A stretch of 64,000 nt of DNA from Microbacterium oxydans. Lineage in GTDB: Bacteria; Actinomycetota; Actinomycetes; Actinomycetales; Microbacteriaceae. Location of the stretch: positions 1-64,000 of the forward strand of contig NZ_BJOG01000007.1 in NCBI RefSeq assembly GCF_006540085.1, in the 5' to 3' direction. Shown here one piece after another: positions 1 through 11,891 of this stretch. Position numbers and translations under genes: made by a program. The notes under the pieces were generated by a model. That model saw only the letters and a list, made by a program, of their open reading frames with translations, had not been told where the DNA came from and searched no databases. Positions within the stretch are counted from its first letter, which is position 1. Each line of letters starts with the position of its first letter.

Positions 1-336
1 CCCACCTTGTCCCGCTTGTCAAATCGGCGCGCTGTGCGAATCAGAGATCCGCAGCGCAGCTGATGACAGCCGCAGAAGAGGTGGAGTCCCTATCCTAGAC
101 GCAAGCGCCTGTTCTCTCAAGTGAGAGTGGATCGGGAGTGGTTCTCCGCTTGAGGGGGGTGAAGCTCTTGGCTCCTCCGCTTCCCTGTGGGGCGAACAAG
201 TAATAAGTTACGCGGGTCCCGGGGATCTGGCAAATCGGGCCACCCCACCCGGGCGTGTCGCCTTGACTCGTCGATTGATTTCCTGCGGGTCAGGGGGAGT
301 TTCGGTGTCGAAGCGCACCCGCAGTACGATCACGCC
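1..336. other. Gene-free left edge
   Basis: No coding region, tRNA or rRNA could be supported here on either strand. Two small marks are visible: a 14-bp palindrome with arms CTCTCA and TGAGAG (114-127), and a TATCCT hexamer at 91-96 without a recognisable -35 element. The right end holds the promoter of the CoA-transferase gene. The window edge cuts the context, so a leader or terminator of a gene to the left cannot be excluded. Confidence 0.5.
325..330 (+). promoter_or_regulatory. -10 box of a leaderless CoA-transferase transcript
   Basis: TACGAT lies exactly six bases before the ATG at 337, so transcription should start at or next to the A of the start codon. This spacing recurs at many operon heads in the window. 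Confidence 0.55.
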
Positions 337-1725
337 ATGCCGGACTCAGCTGATCACCTCCCCGCCCCAGGCCTGTTCTCGATGGACGCCGACGGCGGCG
401 CGCATGAGGGGCGGGCGGCAGCTCAGCTGCTCGCGCGCATCAGGCGGGAGCTCGGCCTCGGTGACGACGACGACGCGGTCCGACCGCTCCGTGCGGCCCC
501 ACTTCCCTCGCGACTGGCCACCGCTGACCTCGCCTGGGCGAGCGTGAGCGCAGCCATGCTTGCTGCCGGCGGGATCCCGGCTTCGCTCGATCCGGATCGG
601 ATCGCGGTCGCGTTCCGCAGTGACCGTGTTCTGACGATCGATGGCGTCGCTCCCCCGGTCTGGTCCGAGTACTCAGGGTTCTGGCGGACGGCAGACGGAT
701 GGATCCGCACCCACGGGAACTATCCCCATCACGCGGCGGCGCTGCGTGCGGGACTCGGTCTGCGAGACGGTGCGAGCGGCGATCTCGTCGGGGGTACCCT
801 CGCCGAACGGGACTCTCACGATGCCGTCCGCGAGATCACGGCTGCCGGCGGGCTCGCTGTCGTCGTCGCTGCGGAGGATCCCGCCCTCGATCGTGCCGCC
901 AGAGAGCGTCCGCTCCTGGAGATCAGCCGACCGGACGGGATGTCCGATGCGCTCGACCAACCCGCCGCTGGACGTTCCGTGCGTGCGGGCCGTCGACCAC
1001 TTCAGGGCATGCGCGTCCTCGACCTGACAAGGGTCATCGCCGGCCCGGTGTGCACGAGGACACTCGCCCTGCTCGGTGCCGATGTGCTGCGCATCGATCC
1101 GCCGACGCTGTCAGAGCCTGAGTGGCAGCACCTCGATACGGGCCATGGCAAACGGTCGGCCGTGCTGGACGCGCGGAGCGCTCGCTTCCATGATCTGCTC
1201 GCGCGCGCCGATGCCGTCGTGCTCGGATACCGTCCGGCGTCACTCGACCGGCTGGGGTTGGACCCCGACCTGCTCGTGCGCCGATACCCGGGCCTGGTGG
1301 TCGCGCAACTGAGCGCCTGGGGCACGGAGGAACCGGAGCGAGCCGGTTTCGACAGCCTCGTGCAGGCGGAATCCGGCATCGCGCTCATCGAATCGGTCGA
1401 CGGTGATCGTCCCGGCGCACTTCCCGCGCAGGCTCTCGACCACAGCGCGGGCTATCTGCTCGCTGCTGCTGTGACCTCTCTGCTCCGGGGGCACCGCCGA
1501 GAGGAGCGTTCGTGCGTGGTCCGCACATCGCTTCGTCGCATCGCGGCGGAACTGCTCGGGATGCCGCGTCGCGGGATGGCCGGAGCCGAGGTCGAGTTCG
1601 ACGTGCGGCCGCACGTCGCCCGGTTCGGTGTCGACGGGAGCGCAGTGGTGACCGCTCGACCCGCACTGACGGGACTCGAGTTCGCGGCCCCGCACGCTTG
1701 GGGGTCCGATCAGCCCGTCTGGTGA
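337..1725 (+). CDS. CaiB/BaiF family CoA-transferase
   Basis: Family III CoA-transferase, 462 aa, moving a CoA group between carboxylic acids in the cytoplasm; the substrate cannot be told from sequence. The second half carries the typical family block, starting MRVLDLTRVIAGPVCTRTLA and followed by a GADVLRID stretch and an AGFDSLVQAESGIA segment where the family has its catalytic Asp. The N-terminal half looks like a more divergent CoA-transferase half-domain. The ATG at 337 was chosen over the longer open frame from 187 because a TACGAT -10 box sits six bases upstream and the extra N-terminus is Arg/Ser-rich and unlike the family. The 3' end overlaps the convergent DUF4184 gene by 16 bp. 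Confidence 0.8.
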   Translation: MPDSADHLPAPGLFSMDADGGAHEGRAAAQLLARIRRELGLGDDDDAVRPLRAAPLPSRLATADLAWASVSAAMLAAGGIPASLDPDRIAVAFRSDRVLTIDGVAPPVWSEYSGFWRTADGWIRTHGNYPHHAAALRAGLGLRDGASGDLVGGTLAERDSHDAVREITAAGGLAVVVAAEDPALDRAARERPLLEISRPDGMSDALDQPAAGRSVRAGRRPLQGMRVLDLTRVIAGPVCTRTLALLGADVLRIDPPTLSEPEWQHLDTGHGKRSAVLDARSARFHDLLARADAVVLGYRPASLDRLGLDPDLLVRRYPGLVVAQLSAWGTEEPERAGFDSLVQAESGIALIESVDGDRPGALPAQALDHSAGYLLAAAVTSLLRGHRREERSCVVRTSLRRIAAELLGMPRRGMAGAEVEFDVRPHVARFGVDGSAVVTARPALTGLEFAAPHAWGSDQPVW

Positions 1726-2504
1726 CGGCGTCCTCGCACCGACAGCGCGATGCAGAGCGCCACGGTGAGCGCACCCCAGAGGGCACAGGCCGGAGGGAGC
1801 ACCCGATACGCGAGGTGCTGAACGGTGAACTCAGCGTCGAGGGGGCCGAAGACGACGAGACCCCCGACCCACGCGATGACGAGGAACCCGGGGAGCGAGA
1901 TCCACCACGCCACGCGCACCCACGGCGGCGATGACTGCGTGACGCCCTGACGCGGTGTCTGCCGACGGAGCCGGAGCAGAGCCCAGATGCCGATGACCCC
2001 GAGGCCGATCAGGCTCGAACCGTGTTGGAGCCACTTGAACCCTGGCAGCGGTCCCCACATGTCGTCGAGGCCGGGGATCAGGTGCACGCCCCACCGTCCC
2101 TCATGCGTGAAGAGGTCCCACACGATGTGCGAGAGAACACCGATCACGAACGACGCCGCGAGCAGGAACGGATACGCGCGCGTGCGCCCCACACCGACTG
2201 CAGCTCCTGCCGCCGTGAGACCCCTGTCATTCCATTCCTCAGGCAACCGCCGAGCCAGCCAGAGCGGAGCGAGTTCGGGAACAGCCGGACGGAGCACGAC
2301 CCGCCAGATCAGGAACAGCACGGACGCGAGAAGCCCTGTCCACACGACATTGCCGAACGTGTGCGTGAACGAGTAGTTCAGTCCTACGCCACGCACGAAC
2401 AACGGCAGGTCCGGGGTCATCGCGCCGATCGCGATCGCAGCCGGCACGAGCGGCGTGCGGATGAACGGCAGCGCTACCAGGGCGTGGCTGGGCGTGAACG
2501 GCAT
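1710..2504 (-). CDS. DUF4184 family membrane protein
   Basis: Integral membrane protein of 264 aa. The N-terminus MPFTPSHALVALPF and the HIVWDLFTHEG segment are typical of DUF4184, a family of unknown function that resembles membrane-bound metal-dependent hydrolases (conserved His/Asp residues near the N-terminus and in the middle). About six hydrophobic segments are visible. The gene starts 11 bp after the tyrS stop codon and is probably cotranscribed with it. The 3' end overlaps the CoA-transferase gene tail to tail. Function is unknown. Confidence 0.8.
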   Translation of the reverse strand: MPFTPSHALVALPFIRTPLVPAAIAIGAMTPDLPLFVRGVGLNYSFTHTFGNVVWTGLLASVLFLIWRVVLRPAVPELAPLWLARRLPEEWNDRGLTAAGAAVGVGRTRAYPFLLAASFVIGVLSHIVWDLFTHEGRWGVHLIPGLDDMWGPLPGFKWLQHGSSLIGLGVIGIWALLRLRRQTPRQGVTQSSPPWVRVAWWISLPGFLVIAWVGGLVVFGPLDAEFTVQHLAYRVLPPACALWGALTVALCIALSVRGRRHQTG

Positions 2505-2515
2505 CGAGCTCGGGC

Positions 2516-3817
2516 TCAGCCGACGAAGAGGCCGGCGAGGGTCTTCTTGCCACGGCGGAGCACGGAGACCCCGCCGGGAAGCGAGCCCTGGACCGTCGCC
2601 GTCTCGTCGTCGACGCGTTCGCCGTCGAGCGTGACGCCGCCCTGCGTGATCGCGCGCCTCGCCTCGGACAGGCTCGACACGAGCCCCGTCGACACCAGGG
2701 CCTCGACCACCGGGGTGCCGGCGCCGACGGTCGCATTCGGCAGCTCCTCCAGAGCAGTGCGGAGCGTCTCGGCATCGAGCGTGGTCAGGTCTCCCTGGCC
2801 GAAGAGAGCCTCGGAAGCTGCGATCACGGCAGCTGTCGCCTCCACACCGTGCACGGTCGCCACAACTTCGAGCGCCAGCCTCTTCTGAGCGGCTCGGCGG
2901 AACGGCTCCGCGGCCACGAGCTCGGCGTACTCCTCGATCTCCGACCTGGTGAGGAATGTGAAGACCTTCAGCCGTTCGATCACGTCGGAGTCCGCGGTGC
3001 TCAGCCAGAACTGGTACATCCGGTACGGGCTGCACATGTCGGCGTCGAGCCAGATGGCGTTGCCCTCGCTCTTGCCGAACTTCGTGCCGTCGCTGTTCGT
3101 GATGAGGGGTGTGCCGATGGCATGCACCGACGCCCCCTCGGCACGGCGGATGAGCTCGGTGCCGCTGGTGAGGTTGCCCCACTGATCCGAGCCGCCGGTC
3201 TGCAGCACGCAGTCGTACTGCCGGTACAGCTCGAGGAAGTCCATGCCCTGCAGGATCTGGTAGCTGAACTCGGTGTAGCTGATGCCCTCATCGGAGTTGA
3301 GTCGCGCCGCGACCGCATCCTTCTTGAGCATCGTGCCCACACGGAAGTACTTGCCGATCTCGCGCAGGAAGTCGATCGCGCTCAGCGGCGCCGTCCAGTC
3401 GAGGTTGTTCACGATGCGGGCGGCGTTCTCACCCTCGAAGCTGAGGTAGCGCTCGACCTGGGCACGCAGGCGTCCGACCCAGTCCTCGACCGTCTCCCGC
3501 GTGTTCAGCGTGCGCTCGGCCGTCGGACGAGGGTCGCCGATCAGACCGGTCGAGCCGCCGACGAGACCGAGCGGCTTGTGACCGGCGAGCTGGATGCGAC
3601 GCAGCGTGAGCAGCTGCACGAGGTTTCCGAGGTGCAGACTCGCCGCCGTCGGATCGAAACCGCAGTAGTACGTGATCGGGTCTCCCGCGAGCAGGGCGCG
3701 CAGCGCCTCCTGGTCGGTGGACACATGGACCAGGCCACGCCACACGAGTTCGTCCCACACGTTCTCGAACGCGGGATCGATCGCCTGGGGTGCGGTCGTC
3801 AGATCGGGAGTTGACAC
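2516..3817 (-). CDS. tyrS: Tyrosine--tRNA ligase
   Basis: Class I aminoacyl-tRNA synthetase that charges tRNA-Tyr, 433 aa, close to the usual length of bacterial TyrRS. The HIGH-type motif is LHLGN (about residues 61-65, after YCGFDPT), the KMSKS-type motif is KFGKS (246-250), and a C-terminal S4 RNA-binding domain ends the protein. The start is taken as the GTG at 3817: a TAGCCT -10 box lies seven bases upstream, whereas the longer open frame would begin inside or before the promoter. No T-box leader is present, as expected with an almost leaderless start. Confidence 0.95.
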   Translation of the reverse strand: MSTPDLTTAPQAIDPAFENVWDELVWRGLVHVSTDQEALRALLAGDPITYYCGFDPTAASLHLGNLVQLLTLRRIQLAGHKPLGLVGGSTGLIGDPRPTAERTLNTRETVEDWVGRLRAQVERYLSFEGENAARIVNNLDWTAPLSAIDFLREIGKYFRVGTMLKKDAVAARLNSDEGISYTEFSYQILQGMDFLELYRQYDCVLQTGGSDQWGNLTSGTELIRRAEGASVHAIGTPLITNSDGTKFGKSEGNAIWLDADMCSPYRMYQFWLSTADSDVIERLKVFTFLTRSEIEEYAELVAAEPFRRAAQKRLALEVVATVHGVEATAAVIAASEALFGQGDLTTLDAETLRTALEELPNATVGAGTPVVEALVSTGLVSSLSEARRAITQGGVTLDGERVDDETATVQGSLPGGVSVLRRGKKTLAGLFVG

Positions 3818-3857
3818 GCGCTCCAGGCTATCAGCGCGGTACAGCCTCGAATTCCGC

Positions 3858-4811
3858 TCAGACAGGCGTGTCAAGACGGTCGAACTCCTGCGCCGTCAGC
3901 GAGATCGATGCCGCATCCATGGCGGCGTCCAACTGCTCCACTCTGCTTCCCCCGACGATGGGGCGGATCCCCCGTGCGAGCTGCCAGGCCAGCACGATCT
4001 GCCCTCTGCCGACTCCGCGAGCGGCGGCGATCTCCTCCAGCACCGCGAGCCGTCGCGTGGTCCCCGGGTGGTCGTACACCTCGGGTACCGGTTTGGCCTG
4101 GTTGTCATACGCCCCCGAGAGCAACGGCGTGTACGCCCACACCTCGATGCCGTTGTCTCGGGCGAAGTCCCGCTGCTCATCGCTGAGCACGCCGAAGGGA
4201 TGCGCCACACCGGGTGGGAGGGTGCCCGGTCGGGTGCGCAGGTAGGTGCTGTTCAGCTGGAAGGCATCGATGGGGACGCTGCCGATCGACTTGGCGTGAG
4301 CGCGGGCGCGTTCGATGCGCCAGGCAGGATGGTTGGAGGCGCCGACACGGTTCACCGTGCCGGCAGACGTGAGCGCGGCCAGGGCGTCGACGGTGTCCGC
4401 GATCGCGACGGCGCGGTCCTCCTGGTGCAACCAGAGCAGGTCGATCCTGTCGACGCCGAGGCGATCGAGAATCCCCTCGACGGCGGCACCGATCGCGCGT
4501 GGCGAGAGCCCGGTCCGGTGTTCGGGCCAGGAGCCGGGCCACAGCGGCTCCGCTCCCACCTTGGTGGAGATGCGCACCTGCTGCCGGGCGCCTGGTCGTG
4601 CCGCGAGCCAGCGTCCGATGACTTCCTCCGACGCTCCCCCGTGTCCGCTCTCGCTCGCCCAGAAGCTGTAGCAGTCTGCCGTGTCGATCCAGGTGCCGCC
4701 CCGCTCGACGAAACGGTCGAGCAGGGCGAAGGAGGTGTCCTCGTCGACGAGCGTGCCGAAGGACATCGCGCCGAGGACGAGCGGGGATGCGGGTGTGTTC
4801 CGAGTGGTCAT
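3858..4811 (-). CDS. Aldo/keto reductase
   Basis: NADPH-dependent oxidoreductase of the aldo/keto reductase superfamily, 317 aa. The catalytic tetrad is visible: Asp and Tyr in WIDTADCYSFW, Lys in ISTKVGA and His in LLWLHQED. The C-terminal IVGGSR segment fits the cofactor-phosphate binding loop. The gene is transcribed away from a MerR-family regulator across a 53-bp gap that holds a perfect MerR-type operator, so the pair is probably an inducible unit responding to an electrophile or similar compound. The ATG at 4811 was chosen because the promoter lies directly upstream. The substrate is unknown. Confidence 0.9.
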   Translation of the reverse strand: MTTRNTPASPLVLGAMSFGTLVDEDTSFALLDRFVERGGTWIDTADCYSFWASESGHGGASEEVIGRWLAARPGARQQVRISTKVGAEPLWPGSWPEHRTGLSPRAIGAAVEGILDRLGVDRIDLLWLHQEDRAVAIADTVDALAALTSAGTVNRVGASNHPAWRIERARAHAKSIGSVPIDAFQLNSTYLRTRPGTLPPGVAHPFGVLSDEQRDFARDNGIEVWAYTPLLSGAYDNQAKPVPEVYDHPGTTRRLAVLEEIAAARGVGRGQIVLAWQLARGIRPIVGGSRVEQLDAAMDAASISLTAQEFDRLDTPV

Positions 4812-4824
4812 GACCTCACTGTGC

Positions 4825-4846
4825 GACCTGGAGCGCACTCCAGGTC
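4825..4846. promoter_or_regulatory. MerR-type operator between divergent AKR and merR genes
   Basis: Perfect inverted repeat with 9-bp arms GACCTGGAG and CTCCAGGTC and a 4-bp centre. On the minus strand TTGACC (4848-4843) and CACAGT (4823-4818) are spaced by 19 bp, the stretched spacing that MerR proteins act on, and CACAGT is six bases before the reductase ATG. On the plus strand TATGCT (4853-4858) serves the regulator gene. Confidence 0.75.
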
Positions 4847-4864
4847 AAGACCTATGCTCAGGAG

Positions 4865-5221
4865 ATGACGACGTACACCCCGGCGGAGACCGCAGCGCGT
4901 TCCGGCTTCAGCATCGACACGCTCAGGTACTACGAACGGGAAGGCATCCTGCCCACGGTCACCCGCACCGCCGGCGGGCATCGCGCCTACACCGACGCCG
5001 ACCTCGGGCTGCTCGACTTCCTCAAGTGCCTTCGCGAGACGGGCATGCCGGTCGAACGACTGCGCCGCTACGGACAGCTCTGTCGGAGCGAGGAGACGAT
5101 CCCCGAACGGATCGCACTCCTCGAAGAGCATGCGGCGACGGTCGAACAGCAGCTCGCCGAGGTCCTCGCGCAGCAGCGACGCCTCGCGGAGAAGCTGGAC
5201 TGGTATCGATCGCTGAGTTGA
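4865..5221 (+). CDS. MerR family transcriptional regulator
   Basis: DNA-binding regulator of 118 aa. Residues 4-40 form the MerR winged helix-turn-helix (SGFSIDTLRYYEREGIL), followed by the second wing and a long C-terminal coiled-coil helix for dimerisation (IALLEEHAATVEQQLAEVL). No metal-binding cysteine pair is seen: the only Cys residues are in KCLRETG and QLCRSEE. It is divergent to the aldo/keto reductase and surely binds the shared palindrome. TATGCT is exactly six bases before the ATG, so the mRNA is leaderless; the AGGAG next to the ATG is too close to act as a ribosome-binding site. Confidence 0.9.
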   Translation: MTTYTPAETAARSGFSIDTLRYYEREGILPTVTRTAGGHRAYTDADLGLLDFLKCLRETGMPVERLRRYGQLCRSEETIPERIALLEEHAATVEQQLAEVLAQQRRLAEKLDWYRSLS

Positions 5222-5227
5222 GGTCGC

Positions 5228-6070
5228 TCAGCTGTGCGCCGCCCACCACACCAGGAAAGCGGCACCCAGCGCGATCACCCAGCTCACCAGACTACCGACG
5301 AGGAAGTACTCGGCGCGGGCGCCGGTCTCGCCATCGCGGGAGATCTCGGGGAATCGGACGATGCCCTTCGCCGCGAGCATCGCGGCGAGGATCGGATACG
5401 CCGCGGCGAGGGTGAGGATGAGGACGAGGATGCGCTCCAGCGGTCCGATCAGTCGACCGCCTTTGAAGCCGCTGCGCGGATCGCGGGGTGCGGGTGCCGT
5501 CTCGGCACCCTCCTCCTCGACGGTGTCTGCCTGGACGGTGTCTGCCTGGACGGTGTCTGCTTCGGTGGTTCCTGTTTCCACGGTTCCGGCCACGACAGGC
5601 GCTGCCTCCGCGGTCGGCATCGCCGGGTCACGGGGAAGCCACGTGTGCTCGCCATCGAGTGCCGCACGCACCACGAGGTTCGACGACTCGAGGAGGAAGA
5701 CCCCGGCACCGAGCGCGAGCATGGCGAGATCGAACGGAATCTCCCCGAACGGCGACCGGAGGTGCCAGATCGCACCGATGAGACCGGAGTCGGATCGGGC
5801 GCCGAGCCAGACGACGGCTCCGACACTCAGAACCGCGAGCAGGACGGCCGGCCAGAACCCCAGGGGCGCCGGACGCTCCGTCGGCATGCACCACACCCAG
5901 AGCGCGCCGACGACGAGGGCGAACACCATGGGAAGAAGGGCATCACCGACGCTGCCGAGCAGGAGCAGGATGACGGCGATCACGAGATAGCCGACCCAGC
6001 GGCGGGGCGCGAACTGACGCACCAGATCGGCGGCGCCGACCGCCAGGAGGAGGAACCCCGCGACGATCAT
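5228..6070 (-). CDS. Membrane protein paired with SatD
   Basis: Uncharacterised membrane protein of 280 aa. Three to four hydrophobic helices fill the first 90 residues, another follows near 110-130, then a variable hydrophilic linker (about 150-205) and two C-terminal helices. The linker contains a pentapeptide repeat ADTVQ-ADTVQ-ADTVE encoded by a 15-bp tandem repeat. The start codon overlaps the satD stop (ATGA), so the two are translated as a couple. I do not recognise a named domain. SatD and this protein may act together, but the role is unknown. Confidence 0.75.
   Translation of the reverse strand: MIVAGFLLLAVGAADLVRQFAPRRWVGYLVIAVILLLLGSVGDALLPMVFALVVGALWVWCMPTERPAPLGFWPAVLLAVLSVGAVVWLGARSDSGLIGAIWHLRSPFGEIPFDLAMLALGAGVFLLESSNLVVRAALDGEHTWLPRDPAMPTAEAAPVVAGTVETGTTEADTVQADTVQADTVEEEGAETAPAPRDPRSGFKGGRLIGPLERILVLILTLAAAYPILAAMLAAKGIVRFPEISRDGETGARAEYFLVGSLVSWVIALGAAFLVWWAAHS
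5521..5565. repeat. 15-bp tandem repeat, three copies
   Basis: Unit cggtgtctgcctgga, two exact copies and a third that diverges in its last bases. It is in frame and encodes the ADTVQ repeats in the linker of the SatD-associated membrane protein. Copy number could vary between strains by slippage. Confidence 0.85.
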
Positions 6071-6711
6071 GCGCGCGCCCCTCGAAGCGCGGCTACGCCC
6101 TCGATGAGCGCAGCCGTTCCCGCACTGCGCAGCGACTTGGAGACGCTGGGCTGGGTGATGCCCTCTTCCGCAGCGAGTTCCTGCTGGGATCGACCGAGCA
6201 GACGACCGTAGGCGAGCCGTCGTTCCCGCTCGCTCATCGCCCCCACCAGCTCATCGCGGACGAGGAGGTAGGCGTTCGATGCCGCGATCGTGCTCTCCAT
6301 GACCTCATCCTGCCCGGATGACCCGACAATCCACGACCGCGTGCGCGGCACGGCGCGACTCTCTCGCGCGTGCACGGTCTCGATCGCCGCTCTGGCCGCG
6401 TACCAGCCCGGTCCGTCGGCGAGTTCACCGTGCACGGACTCGACAGGGCGCACCTCCCCCACCCCGATGCCGAAGCGGAAGGCGATACCGTCCGGCAGCC
6501 GCAGCTGGATCATCAGGAGCGACACCATGGCGTCGGCCAGATCGAGATAGACACCCTGCTGCTCGTCGCCGACGGTGGGCGTGAGCGGCTGCGCCGCCAA
6601 CGGGAGGTCTGCTTCGACGTCGGCTATGGTGTCGTCGAGCACGCGTTGCGCGGCTGTGCGATCGTCGAGACGACGAGAACCCACGATGTCTGCGAGTACC
6701 GCGATGACCAT
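6067..6711 (-). CDS. SatD family protein
   Basis: SatD-family protein of 214 aa, named after a gene of a streptococcal acid-tolerance locus; biochemical function is not established. The N-terminus MVIAVLADIVGSRRL and the FRFGIGVGEVR segment are typical of the family. The C-terminal 50 residues hold a helix-turn-helix, RSQQELAAEEGITQPSVSKSL, suggesting DNA binding. It is coupled to the following membrane-protein gene by a 4-bp overlap. TATGGT (6723-6718) lies six bases before the ATG, so the transcript is leaderless. AT-rich inverted motifs in the promoter region could be its own operator. Confidence 0.8.
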   Translation of the reverse strand: MVIAVLADIVGSRRLDDRTAAQRVLDDTIADVEADLPLAAQPLTPTVGDEQQGVYLDLADAMVSLLMIQLRLPDGIAFRFGIGVGEVRPVESVHGELADGPGWYAARAAIETVHARESRAVPRTRSWIVGSSGQDEVMESTIAASNAYLLVRDELVGAMSERERRLAYGRLLGRSQQELAAEEGITQPSVSKSLRSAGTAALIEGVAALRGARA

Positions 6712-6771
6712 GGCATAACCATATCACGAATAACCCTCGACTTATGCGTCAATTGGTTATATCTTGAGATC
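6712..6771. promoter_or_regulatory. Divergent AT-rich promoter region of satD and the DUF1349 gene
   Basis: This 60-bp stretch is strikingly AT-rich for the window. It carries the -10 boxes TATGGT (minus, for satD) and TATCTT (plus, 6760-6765), each six bases from its ATG. The motif ATAACC occurs twice on the plus strand and GGTTAT once, giving inverted pairs across the region, and a TTGACG is present on the minus strand. A regulator with a HTH such as SatD could bind here. Confidence 0.5.
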
Positions 6772-7368
6772 ATGCCTGAATCGCACATGATCCCCTGGTC
6801 CGACGGAACCTGGACCAACGCTCCGACCTCCCCCGCCGCGCTACCCGCCGGAACGACTCCGCTCGATGTCACCGCGGTGGAGAGCAGCGATGCCTGGCGG
6901 CACACCGCTTACGGCTTCGTGCACGACACCGAGCACGCCCTGCTCGCCCCGCTCGGGGTCGGCGAGGCCATGGAGGTCTCCTTCCGCGCACCGTGGGACG
7001 GCCAGTTCGACCAGGCAGGCGTCTTCGTGCGCATCGACGAGGAGCACTGGGTGAAGACGGGTCTCGAGTACGCCGACGGCCATCTGGGACTCGGCGCCGT
7101 GGTCACAGCCGGTGTCTCCGACTGGTCCGTCGGCCAGGTCGACGAGTGGCTCGAGAACGAGATCACCGTGCGCGTCAGCCGCTGGGCGGATTCCCTGATC
7201 GTTCGCGCCCGCGCCGACGACGGCCCCTGGCGACTCGTCAGGGTCGCCCCATTCGACGGACAGGCAGCCGCGGCAGCCGGTCCGTTCCTCGCGGCACCGA
7301 CCCGCGCCGGCCTCACCGTGCGCTTCACGCGCTGGGAACGGTCGGAGGCCGACGCCGACCTGCACTGA
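6772..7368 (+). CDS. DUF1349 domain-containing protein
   Basis: Cytoplasmic protein of 198 aa with no signal peptide. The segments EVSFRAPWDGQFDQAGVFVRIDEEHWVKTGLEY and RVSRWADSLIVRAR fit the DUF1349 family, which has a concanavalin-like beta-sandwich fold often seen in carbohydrate-related proteins. No catalytic residues are known for the family. The ATG at 6772 is placed by TATCTT six bases upstream. The gene stands alone, divergent from satD. Confidence 0.8.
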   Translation: MPESHMIPWSDGTWTNAPTSPAALPAGTTPLDVTAVESSDAWRHTAYGFVHDTEHALLAPLGVGEAMEVSFRAPWDGQFDQAGVFVRIDEEHWVKTGLEYADGHLGLGAVVTAGVSDWSVGQVDEWLENEITVRVSRWADSLIVRARADDGPWRLVRVAPFDGQAAAAAGPFLAAPTRAGLTVRFTRWERSEADADLH

Positions 7369-7393
7369 GCAGGCAGCGACGGCGGCCGCCTAC

Positions 7394-10973
<3,580 letters not shown>

Positions 10974-10977
<4 letters not shown>

Positions 10978-11891
10978 GCCGTCACCTCGTTCTTTCCCAG
11001 GACCACTTCGGTCCCGATTCCCTTGCTGGTGAAGAGTTCGACGAGCACCGAGTGCGGCACCCGCCCATCGATGATCGCCGCCGCGTCGACGCCGCCCTCG
11101 ACCGCGTCGAGACAGGCCCGCATCTTCGGGATCATCCCCGACTCGAGCGTCGGAAGCATCTGGATGAGCGCATCCGACGTCAGATGGGAGACGAGCGAGT
11201 CGCGGTTGGGCCAGTCGGCATACAGCCCCGGCACGTCGGTCAGGATGACGAGCTTTCGCGCGTGCAACGAGACCGCGAGAGCGGCTGCCGCGGCATCCGC
11301 GTTGACGTTGAGCGACTGACCGGGGTGATCGAGATCGGGCGCGATGCTCGACACCACCGGGATGCGCCCTGCGGCGAGGTGGTCGAGCACGGGCGTCGGA
11401 TCGACCTCGACGACGTCGCCGACCCGACCGAGGTCGACTTCTTCGCCGTCGATCACGACACCACGACGGCGCCCTCCGAAGAGTCCGGCGTCCTCCCCGC
11501 TGAGGCCGGTCGCGATCGGGCCGTGCGAGTTGATCTTCGACACGAGCTGCGGGTTGACCTGACCGGTGAGCACCATGCGCACGACGCTGATCGCCTCGGT
11601 GTTGGTGACGCGGTAGCCGCCCTTGAACTCGCTCGGGATCTCGAGCCGCTGCAGCATGTTGGAGATCTGCGGCCCTCCACCATGCACCACGACCGGAAGC
11701 ACCCCGACGTAGCGGAGGTAGGCGATGTCCTGGGCGAAGGCGTCCTGCAGCTCCTCCGACACCATGGCGTTGCCGCCGTACTTGATGACGACGATCTGGT
11801 CGCGGAACTTCTTCAGCCACGGCAGCGACTCGATGAGCGTCGTGGCCTTCTGCGCGGCGACGTCCGGCGTGGTGTCCTGGATGTCGGTCAT
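10974..11891 (-). CDS. argB: Acetylglutamate kinase
   Basis: Phosphorylates N-acetylglutamate, usually the arginine-inhibited step in organisms with ArgJ. The 305-aa sequence carries the amino acid kinase motifs [10 protein letters not shown] and [10 protein letters not shown] (phosphate and substrate binding), and the glycine-rich [14 protein letters not shown] segment. The N-terminal extension before [10 protein letters not shown] is typical of arginine-sensitive kinases. It overlaps argJ and argD by 4 bp on each side. Confidence 0.95.

Noticed and set aside
2516..3817. T-box or leader-peptide control of tyrS and pheST
   Set aside because: Both genes have -10 boxes seven or eight bases before the start codon, which leaves no room for an RNA leader.
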